NCBI GenBank assembly: GCA_036924085.1
Contig: JAVGWX010000012.1
Coordinates: forward strand, 32,546,272-32,610,271
Direction of reading: 5' to 3'
DNA length: 64,000 bases
Source: Ariolimax columbianus
Taxonomy: Eukaryota; Mollusca; Gastropoda; Stylommatophora; Arionidae
Both the position numbers and the translations under genes were made by a program. The notes below the pieces were generated by a model. The model saw nothing but the letters and a program-made list of their open reading frames with translations, made no database searches and had not been told where the DNA came from. Shown here piece after piece: positions 1 to 9,378 of this stretch (within the stretch, counting starts at the first letter, position 1; the number at the start of each line of letters is the position of its first letter).

Positions 1-979
1 TGCGAGGGTGGTTGCTAGCTCCGAGTTGATTGCTAGCGGCGAGAGTGGTTGCTAGCTCCGAGTTGATTGCTAGCTGCGAGGGTGGTTGCTAGCTCCGAGT
101 TGATTGCTAGCGGCGAGGGTGGTTGCTAGCTCCGAGTTGATTGCTAGCTGCGAGGGTAGTTGCTAGCTCCGAGTTGATTGCTAGCGGCGAGGGTGGTTGC
201 TAGCTCCGAGTTGATTGCTAGCTGCGAGGGTGGTTGCTAGCTCCGAGTTGATTGCTAGCTGCGAGGGTGGTTGCTAGCTCCGAGTTGATTGGTAGCTGCG
301 AGGGTGGTTGCTAGCTCCGAGTTGATTGCTAGCTGCGAGGGTGGTTGCTAGCTGCGAGGGTGGTTGCTAGCTCCGAGTTGATTGCTAGCGGCGAGGGTGG
401 TTGCTAGCTGCGAGTTGATTGCTAGCTGCGAGGGTGGTTGCTAGCTCCGAGTAGATTGCTAGCTGCGAGGGTGGTTGCTAGCTCCGAGTTGATTGCTAGC
501 TGCGAGGGTGGTTGCTAGCTCCGAGTTGATTGCTAGCGGCGAGGGTGGTTGCTAGCTCCGAGTTGATTGCTAGCTGCGAGGGTGGTTGCTAGCTCCGAGT
601 TGATTGCTAGCGGCGAGGGTGGTTGCTAGCTCCGAGTTGATTGCTAGCTTCGAGGGTGGTTGCTAGCTCCGAGTTGATTGCTAGCGGCGAGGGTGGTTGC
701 TAGCTATGAGTTGATTGCTAGCTGCGAGGGTGGTTGCTAGCTCCGAGTTGATTGCTAGCTGCGAGGGTGGTTGCTAGCTCCGAGTTGATTGCTAGCTGCG
801 AGGGTGGTTGCTAGCTCCGAGTTGATTGCTAGCTGCGAGGGTGGTTGCTAGCTCCGAGTTGATTGCTAGCTGCGAGGGTGGTTGCTAGCTGTGAGGGTGG
901 TTGCTAGCTCCGAGTTGATTGCTAGCTGCGAGGGTGGTTGCTAGCTCCGAGTTGATTGCTAGCTGCGAGGGTGGTTGCA
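1..979. repeat. 37-bp minisatellite, about 26 copies
   Basis: The unit is 37 bp, made of two related half-units of about 19 and 18 bp. Each half ends in the palindrome GCTAGC; they begin TGCGAGGGTGG and TCCGAGTTGAT. A few single-base variants and one or two lone half-units break the period (near 340-360 and 880-900). The array runs off the left edge, so its true length is unknown. No coding potential is implied. Confidence 0.97.
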
Positions 980-1044
980 ATCGAGAAATTGATGGGCGTC
1001 TCTGGATCCCGATACTGATTCCTGCTGATGGAGCTTTGCAAGTT

Positions 1045-1644
1045 TTAGGTTAAGGGAAAACGGGCGCGGTGAAGGCGATGGTCGCTTCCAATGCAGATGG
1101 AATCAAACTCTGAAACATCCGTTGGCAATATACGATTAAACAAGACATAGGAAATTGCATGACGATGAAGTCCAGTGGGTCATACGTATGTGCACCTCTT
1201 GTGGTTGGGCTTCTGGATAAAGCTGTTACAATGGAACTGACAATTTGATTCCAAGAAAGTGGCCAGTCTGTCACCTGCGTCGTTCCTTGCTTCTCCAGAG
1301 TGTGGTCCCACATAGGTTTCACCATGTTGGCGAGGTCCCATTCTGGCATTCAAGTCGCCGATAACGATCATATAGTAGCTGTGGCGTCGCTGGAGGACTT
1401 CGTGGAGGTTGTCATAGAAATCAGCGTTGTTTTGTTCATTTATCTCTGCTGTTTGCGCATACACTTGAATGATGACAGCAGTATGGAGTTTGGAGATGGT
1501 GATGTCTACAAATATTACCTGTTGAACGAGATGGACCATGCGGGGAGGGGATGGGAGAGGAAAAATTGGAAGGGGGGGGAGGTGGGCTCCGACGAGGAAA
1601 CCAATTCCGCCTGATGTAGAGTTGGCCTTGCGGGTGTAAACCAA
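1045..1644 (-). pseudogene. LINE endonuclease (EEP domain) fragment
   Basis: On the minus strand one frame encodes most of an apurinic-type LINE endonuclease. In order it shows a GGIGFLV stretch, VYAQT, the metal-binding GDLNARMG block, a GERND-like stretch (GEARNDAGDRL), HKRCTY and, after one in-frame TGA near 1178, the C-terminal GSDHR motif, ending at a TAA at 1045-1047. These blocks are typical of the endonuclease of RTE-like and related non-LTR retrotransposons, which nick the genomic target before target-primed reverse transcription. No RT domain follows downstream; the next sequence is the 37-bp array. One internal stop and the missing partner domains mark it as dead. Confidence 0.85.
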
Positions 1645-1719
1645 AGTGGCAGCATTCCAAATCGCTGGCAGTTATTTTTCTTGTTTGGTCTCTGAGATGC
1701 CAATGATGTCATAACTCAT

Positions 1720-1770
1720 AGTAATATTAATAATAATAATAATAATAATAATAGTAATAATAATAATAAT
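1720..1770. repeat. TAA microsatellite
   Basis: An (ATA/TAA)n run with a few interruptions, directly before a 3' fragment of family A. Confidence 0.9.
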
Positions 1771-1776
1771 AGAAAT

Positions 1777-1880
1777 CAACGCATTCCGTTCTCCAGACTA
1801 CATCCTGCTACTTGCAAAGCCCTGTTCAGGGCTTGGTAGCGGGAGATTCAGAACGAACGCAAAAGAAGAAGAAATAATAG
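1777..1880 (+). mobile_element. Family A element, 3' fragment
   Basis: This matches the 3' third of family A: CGCATTCCGTTCTC, the CTACATCCTGCTAC block, GGTAGCGGGAGATT, then AGAACGAACG followed by a GAA-rich tail. The 5' two thirds are absent. Confidence 0.85.
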
Positions 1881-1994
1881 AAATAGTAATAAATAAAAGT
1901 GTTATTATTGCTAGCGAAGATGGCGTCAGCATTAGACTTGCGATGCAAGATGTGATCTCATATTACTGTAAAGTCCAATCCAAAAATGGTAGGC

Positions 1995-2240
1995 TCAGCC
2001 GCATTTCATGCAAGAAGTCGACGGTTCAGTCGGCATACTTTCTGTTCTTTCGGACAGCTCACTATCTCTCAGCCTCAGCGTTGATCTTTCGCTCGGTGAT
2101 CTGAGCAGCTTGTGTGACGTTAACGCCCACCCTGTTGAACAATTCTGCGCAAGCGTCTCCCATGAGGTCATATCATTATTGAAGCTCTTCAAATATATTT
2201 TTAAGGAGTTTCTGTAGCGTTTTTCTATCCACTTGACCAA
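1995..2240 (-). pseudogene. LINE C-terminal fragment
   Basis: The minus-strand frame reads KRYRNSLKIYLKSFN followed by DMTSWETLAQN. This is the RYKDSLK...W..LAQDR signature found near the C-terminus of many invertebrate LINE ORF2 proteins, just after the RT thumb. Only about 80 residues remain and the usual WR after the DR position is lost (NCSTGW). No catalytic RT motif is present. Confidence 0.75.
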
Positions 2241-2574
2241 TGCCTACCTACTGTGATCTCATCGTACATCAGCTGCTTGAGAAGGCAAGTAAACTATGTC
2301 CGATCTATCTTATTTGATCTTTTTTTACAGACATGTTTGGATGCTCATCATGTTTGACCTATTTCTGTATTATAAGTGTCACTCAATATATTAGTGCTTA
2401 CATACAAATGTGCAGCAGATTCACAGAGAGCTTGCTTGCATTTTACGGTAGATCTATCAATTCGATCTGCATTATAAATACGTTAAAGTTAACCTGTAAA
2501 TGAGAAGCTGGATCATTGTTAATGAAGGAAATGTAGAAAGGACTGCAACTAACCAGCCTACATCGTTAATAATT

Positions 2575-2650
2575 CTGAGGCTTAGTGCACTGAAGTCTCT
2601 AACACCATCCCTGACAGCAGTACCTGCTATGGGACTAGCTACATAACTAA
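2575..2650 (+). mobile_element. SINE3 3' fragment
   Basis: A short stretch (CTCTAACACCATCCCTGACAGCAGTACCTGC, split here by a few changes) matches the 3' end of the SINE3 copies at 24.2 and 63.5 kb. No tRNA-like head is present. Confidence 0.6.
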
Positions 2651-2861
2651 ACATACAAAGCAATCCACTATACAAAGCGGTACAACAAAAATGTGTCGGC
2701 AATATCCTATTGGACACCATAGTGCCTGCTGCTTCACTTGTGTAAGGGCGCAGCGCAGAGAAAAAATTAGTAGCAAGCTGACAACTCAAACTTGCTCTGT
2801 TCAGATTAGCCAAAAGGCAAAGTCGTGCCCTTATGGGAGCTAACCCATTTTCAAATTTGTG

Positions 2862-2925
2862 CTGAAGTCGGACGCACTGGGCCGACAGGCGTACAACACG
2901 GTACAGCGCATTCCGGCTAAGATGA
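2862..2925 (+). mobile_element. Family A internal fragment
   Basis: A diverged piece of the family A middle region, beginning GCTGAAGTCGGA and ending GCGCATTCCG. It lies just downstream of the CD225-like gene, whose sense strand is minus. Confidence 0.6.
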
Positions 2926-2997
2926 AAATGTCTTCCGACCGCATAAAATGTTCTTTTCTTGTCGGTTGTTGCCGATACTATTTTGACAATAAATCGT

Positions 2998-3684
2998 TTA
3001 GAAGCCTAGAGATGCCGAACTCAGTTGTCTCATCCCTCGTTTTGTGCTGTGCTTGTATACTGCAAGATAAAGAACAACAGTACTGATAATTATCATAGTA
3101 AGCATTATGCCTAACAAACTAACCACTATGGACATCCGGGCGCACAGGGACCCTCTTCTGTTGTCCCCATCGCGATACGCCGATGCAGCTCTGAGGGAGA
3201 AGTACAGAGCGAAAAGCCCAAAAAGTGGGTTGAAACAGCACATGACTAGCAATCCAATAGCGAAATTTGTCTGAGGAATTGAAAGCAACTCCGGCTTCTC
3301 CGGGACAACAGTTCCATCTGCGGAATAATTTCCTGTTTTATTGTCTTTACATTTGTCTTTCTGTGGGGAATACGGTTTTTGGCGCTGTTTTGTGTTCCCA
3401 TCTGTTACAATTATGTCTTTTTTGACAATTTGACAAGCCTCGTTCGCTGACTTATTTGAGCGCTCTTTCTTGGCGATCTTATCAGAAGCAACTACGGAGC
3501 CATCTGAAGATCTAGGGTCTGGAAAATCTGTAGCAGATGTTGGCGAGTTACTGCCAGCTGGTTCTGGGAAAGACGTGAGGGCACGAGTTTGACTTATGCG
3601 AGGAGAACGTATATTGTTGGATGTTCCAAAATCTGTCTCTTCTTTCCACGCTGGTGTGTCCATTTCTCGATGTGTTTTCTTCAT
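2998..3684 (-). CDS. CD225/dispanin-family (IFITM-like) transmembrane protein
   Basis: The frame from the ATG at 3682-3684 to the TAA at 2998-3000 gives 228 residues. The first ~135 are hydrophilic and rich in Ser, Lys and Pro. Then comes a CD225 domain: a half-membrane segment FAIGLLVMCCFNPLF, the loop with YRDGDNRRGSLCAR, and a second hydrophobic helix of about 25 residues (MSIVVSLLGIM...), followed by a short basic tail. The paired cysteines before NP and the GD in the loop are hallmarks of dispanins, including IFITM, PRRT and TMEM91-type proteins, which sit in endosomal or plasma membranes. The frame stays open ten codons upstream to a pyrimidine-rich TTATTTAG at about 3714, so this may be a terminal exon spliced at 3713/3714. 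If so, the ATG is internal and the N-terminus is missing. It is the only convincing non-transposon gene here; its specific function is unknown. Confidence 0.8.
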   Translation of the reverse strand: MKKTHREMDTPAWKEETDFGTSNNIRSPRISQTRALTSFPEPAGSNSPTSATDFPDPRSSDGSVVASDKIAKKERSNKSANEACQIVKKDIIVTDGNTKQRQKPYSPQKDKCKDNKTGNYSADGTVVPEKPELLSIPQTNFAIGLLVMCCFNPLFGLFALYFSLRAASAYRDGDNRRGSLCARMSIVVSLLGIMLTMIIISTVVLYLAVYKHSTKRGMRQLSSASLGF

Positions 3685-3713
3685 CTTTGTCAGCTCACAA
3701 CAAAAGCCAGACA

Positions 3714-3735
3714 CTAAATAACAAATAGAAAAAGA
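3714..3735 (-). promoter_or_regulatory. Possible 3' splice site upstream of the CD225 frame
   Basis: On the minus strand a T-rich tract ends in TTATTTAG immediately before the open frame. This fits a splice acceptor and would make 2998-3713 a last coding exon. No matching upstream exon was identified. Confidence 0.4.
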
Positions 3736-3739
3736 GAAA

Positions 3740-4054
3740 ATAATTATTGTTTCAGGTTAAATAGAAGAAGAAAGATAACGAGTAAAAGGTAACTTCTCAG
3801 TAGCTCCCAGTTTTACCGTAGAAAGTAGATATCCTCAATAAACACTTGCAACCTATTTTGCAGCCAAACTGATGACATGCCTGTTGTGACCTTGCGTGAT
3901 GAAGCGGCTGCCTCAATGCAGGTCACGCGCAAGGATTAATTTAACTTCCCCACACGCTTTAAGGAAATGATGATTCCAGTCACGTGATGTACGTTTCTGT
4001 GGTAATAGTATCCCCATGGTGAGGCTACCAACCCCATGCCCAGTCCTTCCTAGT
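3740..4054. other. No gene seen
   Basis: Unique-looking sequence between the CD225-like frame and a minisatellite. It could hold intron or promoter sequence of the minus-strand gene, but I see no exon with recognisable content. Confidence 0.5.
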
Positions 4055-4208
4055 TGCCTCCAACGACACGTATCGAAAGACGCCTTCAACGACACGTATG
4101 GAAAGACGCCTCCAACGACACGTATGGAAAGACGCCTCCAACGACACGTATGGAAAGACGCCTCCAACGACACGTATGGAAAGACGCCTCCAACGACACG
4201 TATGGAAG
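4055..4208. repeat. 26-bp minisatellite, about 6 copies
   Basis: The unit is CGACACGTATGG plus AAAGACGCCTCCAA, nearly identical in each copy. The many short frames across it are artefacts of the repeat. Confidence 0.95.
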
Positions 4209-4332
4209 GGAGCAGTTGGTTGCAATCGGTTTGCCCATGGAAGCATTTTTCCCTGTCATAATAATCGTGACAATAGTAGCAACTGTATCACATATGTAGG
4301 ACCATATTCACACAATTCATGATAATATGAAA

Positions 4333-5104
4333 GACAAACTGATTAAGCTATGTTAGCCAGGGTTAGTGGAAACATACTGATCTGACTATGCTAGTCAGGG
4401 TCAGGCAAAACATACTGATTAGTCTTTGTTAGTCTGGCTCATGTGAAATATATTTATCAGATTAGGTTAGTCAGGGTCAGGTGAAACATACTGATCAGAT
4501 TATGTTAGCCAGGGTCAGAAAAAACATACTGATCAGACTATGTTAGCCAGGGTCAGACAAAACATACTGACCAGACTATGTTAGCCAGGGTCAGATAAAA
4601 CATACTGACCAGACTATGTTAGCCATGGTTAGATAAAACATACTGGCCAGACTATGTTAGCCAGGGTCAGACAAAACATACTGACCAGACTATGTTAGCC
4701 AGGGTCAGAGAAAAACATACTGATCAGACTATTTTAGCCAGGGTCAGACAAAACATACTGACCAGACTATGTTAGCCAGGGTCAGATAAAACATACTGAC
4801 CAGACTATGTTAGCCAGGTTCAGATAAAACATACTGATCAGACTATGTTAGCCAGGGTCAGATAAAACATACTGACCAGACTATGTTAGCCAGGGTCAGA
4901 CAAAACATACTGACCAGACTATGTTAGCCAGGGTCAGATAAAACATACTGACCAGACTATGTTAGCCAGGGTCAGATAAAACATACTGACCAGACTATGT
5001 TAGCCAGGGTCAGATAAAACATACTGACCAGACTATGTTAGCCAGGGTCAGATAAAACATACTGACCAGACTATGTTAGCCAGGGTCAGATAAAACATAC
5101 TGAT
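4333..5104. repeat. 38-bp minisatellite derived from family B 5' region
   Basis: About 20 copies of a 38-bp unit (ACTATGTTAGCCAGGG, TCAGATAAAACATAC, TGACCAG). The same motif occurs about one and a half times at the 5' end of the family B copies at 14.8 and 29.65 kb (ATGTTAGTCAGGGTCAGG), and as a second array at 60.6-60.9 kb. The outer copies are more diverged than the central ones. No family B body follows this array. Confidence 0.95.
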
Positions 5105-5349
5105 CAAGATCCCACCTTACTTCCAAGCAATTATTTATTGAAACAGTCTGTTTCGCCGTAATCTGGCTGAAAATGTATGGATTGTCACTTCAATCCCTAC
5201 AGTAGCGAACTTACTGAGAAGCCTCGCATTGCAATACAACGAGGAAGACACTGGCCCACCGTCTCAATTACATCTCATGGTGTGAGGAGAGTCTTTACAA
5301 ACTCCACCAAAGAAAGACGTCAAGTACATAAGTCAGTACAAGTAGCATT

Positions 5350-5625
5350 ATCAACAATAACACACATATACACACACGCAAGCAAGCACACACACATGCT
5401 ACACACACACAAGCAAGCACACACACGTCTCACACAAGGAAGCACACACACACACACATGCCACACACATGTATACACACATGCAAGGAAGCACGCACAC
5501 ACACATGCCATACACATATATACACACACGCAAGGAAGCACACACACACACGCATGACACACACACATGTATACACACACTTTCAAGGAAGCACGCACAC
5601 ACATGCCACACACACACAGTTAAGC
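5350..5625. repeat. CA-rich microsatellite
   Basis: Blocks of (CA)n interrupted by GCAAGGAAG and ATGC/ATGT motifs in a loose 35-55 bp period. Alternating purine-pyrimidine tracts explain the long Cys/Val and His/Thr frames on both strands. Confidence 0.9.
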
Positions 5626-6385
5626 TAAGACAAACTACTTTCTGCATCCGAAAAACAGTCATCGAAACCACAATAAGCTCAGTTGTGTTAGGCGAGAGTT
5701 AAAGCCAATGACCACAATCTGGAGCAGAGTAACAAAAGCACTACAACATAAACCATGATAAGGGCTAAAGCACGACAGCCAGGCCCACCAATGACATTTA
5801 CATCCTCCTAGGGAAAAACTGCATCTCTGGCTGAAAGGTAACGTACCTTTGCTGATAGAACGATTAACTTTCAAGACAAGCTCAGAGTCACCATTGCAAG
5901 TTACAGGGAAAAAGAGGAGACAGATAGAATAATCAAAGAAAGATAAAGGAAGCTCCAAACGGAAGACAGACAATATGTAAATAAATAAATACGGAAACCA
6001 AAATCATCTTCAAAGACGATACCAAATCTGATTGGTAAGATGAATTTCTTTATCTTTCAGCTACAGATAAGCGCAAAACATAAGACCGGGTGCGAGGTTT
6101 ATTGAGGAGAGGGGGTGAAAGGAGGGTGGGGGTGGCTATAGCTGAGAGGGAAAGTCCTTGACCTATTACAGTCGGCCATAGAAAACCCTCACTTCTCAAG
6201 AAACGACTGCAGGGAATTGTGGGTGTTCGAATCATGTAAGGATAGTGCACGCCAAGTTCACGTGAGAGGACCCTTGGCAGTTAAATATCCACAAGGAGCA
6301 GACGATGCAGCACGATGAGTGGACAGCAACCAGGGACTTATAGCTAATGGTCGAAACGTTGATTGCAGTCTTTGCATTCGTGTCA
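5626..6385. other. No gene seen
   Basis: Non-repetitive sequence. Short frames are present but none has recognisable domain content. Confidence 0.5.
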
Positions 6386-6705
6386 CTGTGGTCGAGAGTT
6401 AAGGCACTCACCTCTGAAAGCGATGAACCGGCGTGAGTTCGAGCCCCGCAGGTTTCAAGCGTCGCCTTGTCACAAAGAGATGGAACCACAGTGCCTGCAT
6501 CCTGAATTACCACCAGTCGACTTGACTTAAGTTTTGCCACTGGCCCAATGTAGCCCGGGACCAGAGAGAGAGGCCGATGACCAGCGTAGCCTCTTCTTCA
6601 CTATAATCCAAATACATCGCAAGTTACATCGTCGAGACAAGAACCGTCTGATGATGTCGCCATCCTCGCTTCCGATGGGCAACTACCTTTTTTTTTTTGT
6701 CTTTG
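6386..6705 (+). mobile_element. SINE-like element with tRNA-type head
   Basis: TGGTCGAGAGTTAAGG resembles a pol III A box, and GAGTTCGAGCCCC about 45 bases later resembles a B box, in the layout of a class II (Ser/Leu-like) tRNA. About 250 bp of tail follow, ending in a poly-T run near 6690-6700. The anticodon stem does not fold convincingly, so this is a SINE head or tRNA relic, not a tRNA gene. No second copy was found in the window. Confidence 0.45.
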
Positions 6706-7139
6706 TGTCTACGTAGACTTGCCACATACTTTTTCCATATCCTTCTTGGCATTTGCTATATAGCTTTCCTGCAGCCCATCTCATTCTACTTGCTGTCTTC
6801 ATCCTGACAATGGCGTACCCTATCCATCTCCATGTTCTTGCCTCAATCTCTACCTGTACTATACATACATACCATTTAAGGACGTCATATTTCTTTGTTA
6901 GTGGAACACAGATGGATCAAGCGAGAAGTACGTGGATACGGTGGCCCTGAAACTATTAGCGTCCACTCGGCCACCCACTAATCAGATGAAGTGACGAATG
7001 AATACAAAAAACCCCAATAATTTCGCCCGTTATACACATTCTACCAAGATGTATAATGATGAGGAATAAAGGTTGCTTATCCTTGCAGTCGTCACGCAAT
7101 GGAACAGATTCGGAGTGTATTTTATGTCAGACATAACAA

Positions 7140-7215
7140 ATCTAAAACCTAGCAGTGTTTTGAACGCGTGCCTTTTTGGTCAGAAGATTGGCACGTTAAC
7201 CACTACCTCACTAGC
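7140..7215 (-). mobile_element. tRNA-like SINE head relic
   Basis: On the minus strand GGTAGTGGTTAACG (A-box-like) is followed by CGCGTTCAAAAC (degenerate B box) at tRNA spacing, as in SINE heads. The downstream body is not identifiable. Confidence 0.35.
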
Positions 7216-7635
7216 ACCTCACCATTATGGTATTTCAGGGGCATTAAACTGAACACATTTAAACAGCTTTAGGCTACCTGAAATTAGGCTCAGAATTTGC
7301 CTGAATGAATACCAGGCTTGCGGATCACACGTAGCTTTAATTAGCTAAACATATTTATCATAATGTCGGGAACAAATCCATCAATTATTTATCATTTTTC
7401 ACATTTGTGTTTACATTGCACATTCCTGCAAAATATCTGCTGCAGATATAGAGATAATTGTAGGGATGGAGATAACAGCTAGTTGAAAGGACACAGAACA
7501 TGCAAATAGTCGGACGGACAGAAAACAGACAAAAAGACCTTTAGACATAGATACATATAGATCAATAGATAAAGATAACTAGACATGCAGGTAGTTAAGT
7601 AAGTAGGTAGTTAGGCTGACAGGCAGGCAAGCAGG

Positions 7636-7700
7636 CAAACAAACGGACAGACAGACAGACAGACAGACTGACAGACAGATAGATAGATAGATAGATCTAT
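7636..7700. repeat. GACA/GATA microsatellite
   Basis: (GACA)n passing into (GATA)n. Confidence 0.95.
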
Positions 7701-7984
7701 AAGACAGGTAGAAAGAGTTAAGTAACTAACTATCGACATAATGACAAGCTGCGGCCTAGTAGAATGAAGTTTCACACACTATACGAAGATGAAAAGACGC
7801 ATAGACGGATGGTTGGGTGAATTGATAGAAAAAAATACAGATTTATTCGTCAGTAGATTGTTGCTCGAAGGAGCCGTGGCTGACAGCTTTAAGGATGCAA
7901 ACAGAAGTGAAACTGTGATGTCCTCTCTCACCTTCCATGTTCTTGTTGGCTGTAGATCGGATACATAAAACATCAATCGAGGAT

Positions 7985-8900
7985 AAAATATCAAGTATTC
8001 AGTGGACACTATTGCCACAATTGGAGGACCTGGACTATGCAAATGATCTTGTACTTTTGTCACCCCATCATTTCCAAATGCAAAAGAAACTTGGCTTGGC
8101 TTTGTTCGTTCTCAATCTCCCGCTACCAAACCCTAACAAGGGACTAAGTAGTAGAATGTAGTCCAGAGAACGGAGTGCGTTGTGTCGTAGTTTACAGCTT
8201 GACTGCGATATTTGCCCCTGTCGGTCCAACACATCCGACTACAGCAAACATTTTTTGAGTACCGGGTTAGCATTTCCTCTTCGATCCCTTCTCCTTATCC
8301 AGTCTGCTCTGTTGCAGCCTGTTATCCAGGGTCACCGTGTGGAGGTGTAGAAGGGTCTTGGTAGCTATGGTTCGCTGGCCCTGACGCTAGCAGTCAGCTT
8401 TGGATCGCTGACCGCTGCAGCTCATGCGCTGCTCAAAAAGAAACTTGACAGAGTGAAAGAACATTCAGCCAAATTTAGAGTGAATATCAACATGAAAAAA
8501 CAAACCAAGCACCTTAATACTCAACACTTTCAGCAAAGAACCAGTCATGCTGGAGGGAGAGCAATTGGAGGAAGTAAATACCTTGACCTATTTGAACAAC
8601 ACAATTGAGACATCAGGAGGTACAGATGCAGATGTAAGGATCAGAATCGGAAAGGCAAGAATAGCATTCTTGACACTAAACAACATTTGGAGAACAAGGT
8701 AAATCAAGACTTACACCAGAGCTAGAGTATTCAACGCCCGTGCCAAGTCGGTGTTGCTGTATGGAGTCAAAACATGGATAATAGCCAAGGTCATACAACC
8801 AAGATTTCAGTAATTGGTTAACAGATGCACTGCACTAAGGGCAGCAGCAGGTAGACTGTTCCATGCAATAAACAGAGGTTTCCTCAGTAGAAGAGAAATA
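7985..8900 (+). pseudogene. LINE reverse transcriptase fragment, split by family A
   Basis: The left part ends in LEDLDYANDLVLLS, the catalytic YADD box of LINE RT with A changed to N and the first D position disturbed. After the family A insertion (8094-8435) the frame resumes with KKLDRVKEHSAKF and continues through YLNNTIETSGG, a VRIRIGKARIAF stretch and VLLYGVKTWI, the RT thumb/connection region. Frameshifts and stops interrupt it. Removing family A and one copy of the 12-bp duplication restores continuity, so the LINE was already here when family A landed. A junction near 8870 joins it to a second LINE C-terminus. Confidence 0.85.
8094..8435 (-). mobile_element. Family A element, near full length, with 12-bp target duplication
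   Basis: This 342-bp element is flanked by AAAAGAAACTTG at 8082-8093 and 8436-8447. On the minus strand it starts TGAGCAGCGCATGAGC and ends GAGAACGAAC plus a GCCAAGC tail. No A/B box or long frame is evident. Size, 3' simple-repeat tail and target duplication fit a SINE or LINE-derived non-autonomous element mobilised by target-primed reverse transcription. Confidence 0.9.
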
Positions 8901-8916
8901 AGCAGGAAAAAAAAAG

Positions 8917-9378
8917 ATGGATGTATACTGCTCGACCTATGTGCCTGTCCTGACATATGGATGTGAGTCATGGGCAATGACTACAGCACAAGAAAGGCAA
9001 TTACAAACTTCAGAAATGAGGTACCTAAGAAAGGCGGTCCAGGTGACGAAAAGGGACAAAATCCGTAACCAAACAATACGTAGCAATCTTGAAGTTCAAC
9101 CCCTGCAGACACGAGTGGAGCAGTCCCAACTACAGTGGTTTGGCCATGTCTGTAGAATGGAAGAAAATCGGATACCAAAGCGGTCATGGGAGATCAAAAG
9201 TCAAGGACGCAGACCCCGAGGACGTACCAAAGTACGCTGGGAAGACAACATACGACAGTCCCTAAGTGATAGAGGGCTGGATTGGAAAGAGGCCAGGAAA
9301 AAGACGGTAGATAGAGCAGTATGGCGTTCTCTTTGGCAAACCTCTACACCTCACGGTAAAAGAGGAGCGACTAAGTAA
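8917..9378 (+). pseudogene. LINE ORF2 C-terminal domain, intact frame
   Basis: A 153-residue open frame carries the RT C-terminal block: VPVLTYGCESWAMT, then EMRYLRKA, QLQWFGHVCRM, GRRPRGRTKVRWEDNI and DRAVWRSLW. This GRPR...W.DNI...DR..WR arrangement is the usual ending of invertebrate LINE ORF2. The catalytic core is absent, so it is a 5'-truncated relic although no stop interrupts what remains. The last codons run straight into a TAAG tail and become the unit of the following array. Confidence 0.88.

Larger units (their letters stand above)
6706..7984. other. No gene seen
   Basis: Mostly unique, AT-rich sequence. It includes the tRNA-like relic and GACA/GATA microsatellite listed separately. 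Confidence 0.5.

Noticed and set aside
1180..1644. Reading the endonuclease frame as a host DNA-repair or craniofacial-development-type gene
   Set aside because: Motif order and context (internal stop, repeats around it) fit a LINE endonuclease relic; host-gene names for such sequences usually come from misannotated LINEs.
3913..4299. Overlapping frames on both strands around 4.1 kb
   Set aside because: Caused by a 26-bp minisatellite.
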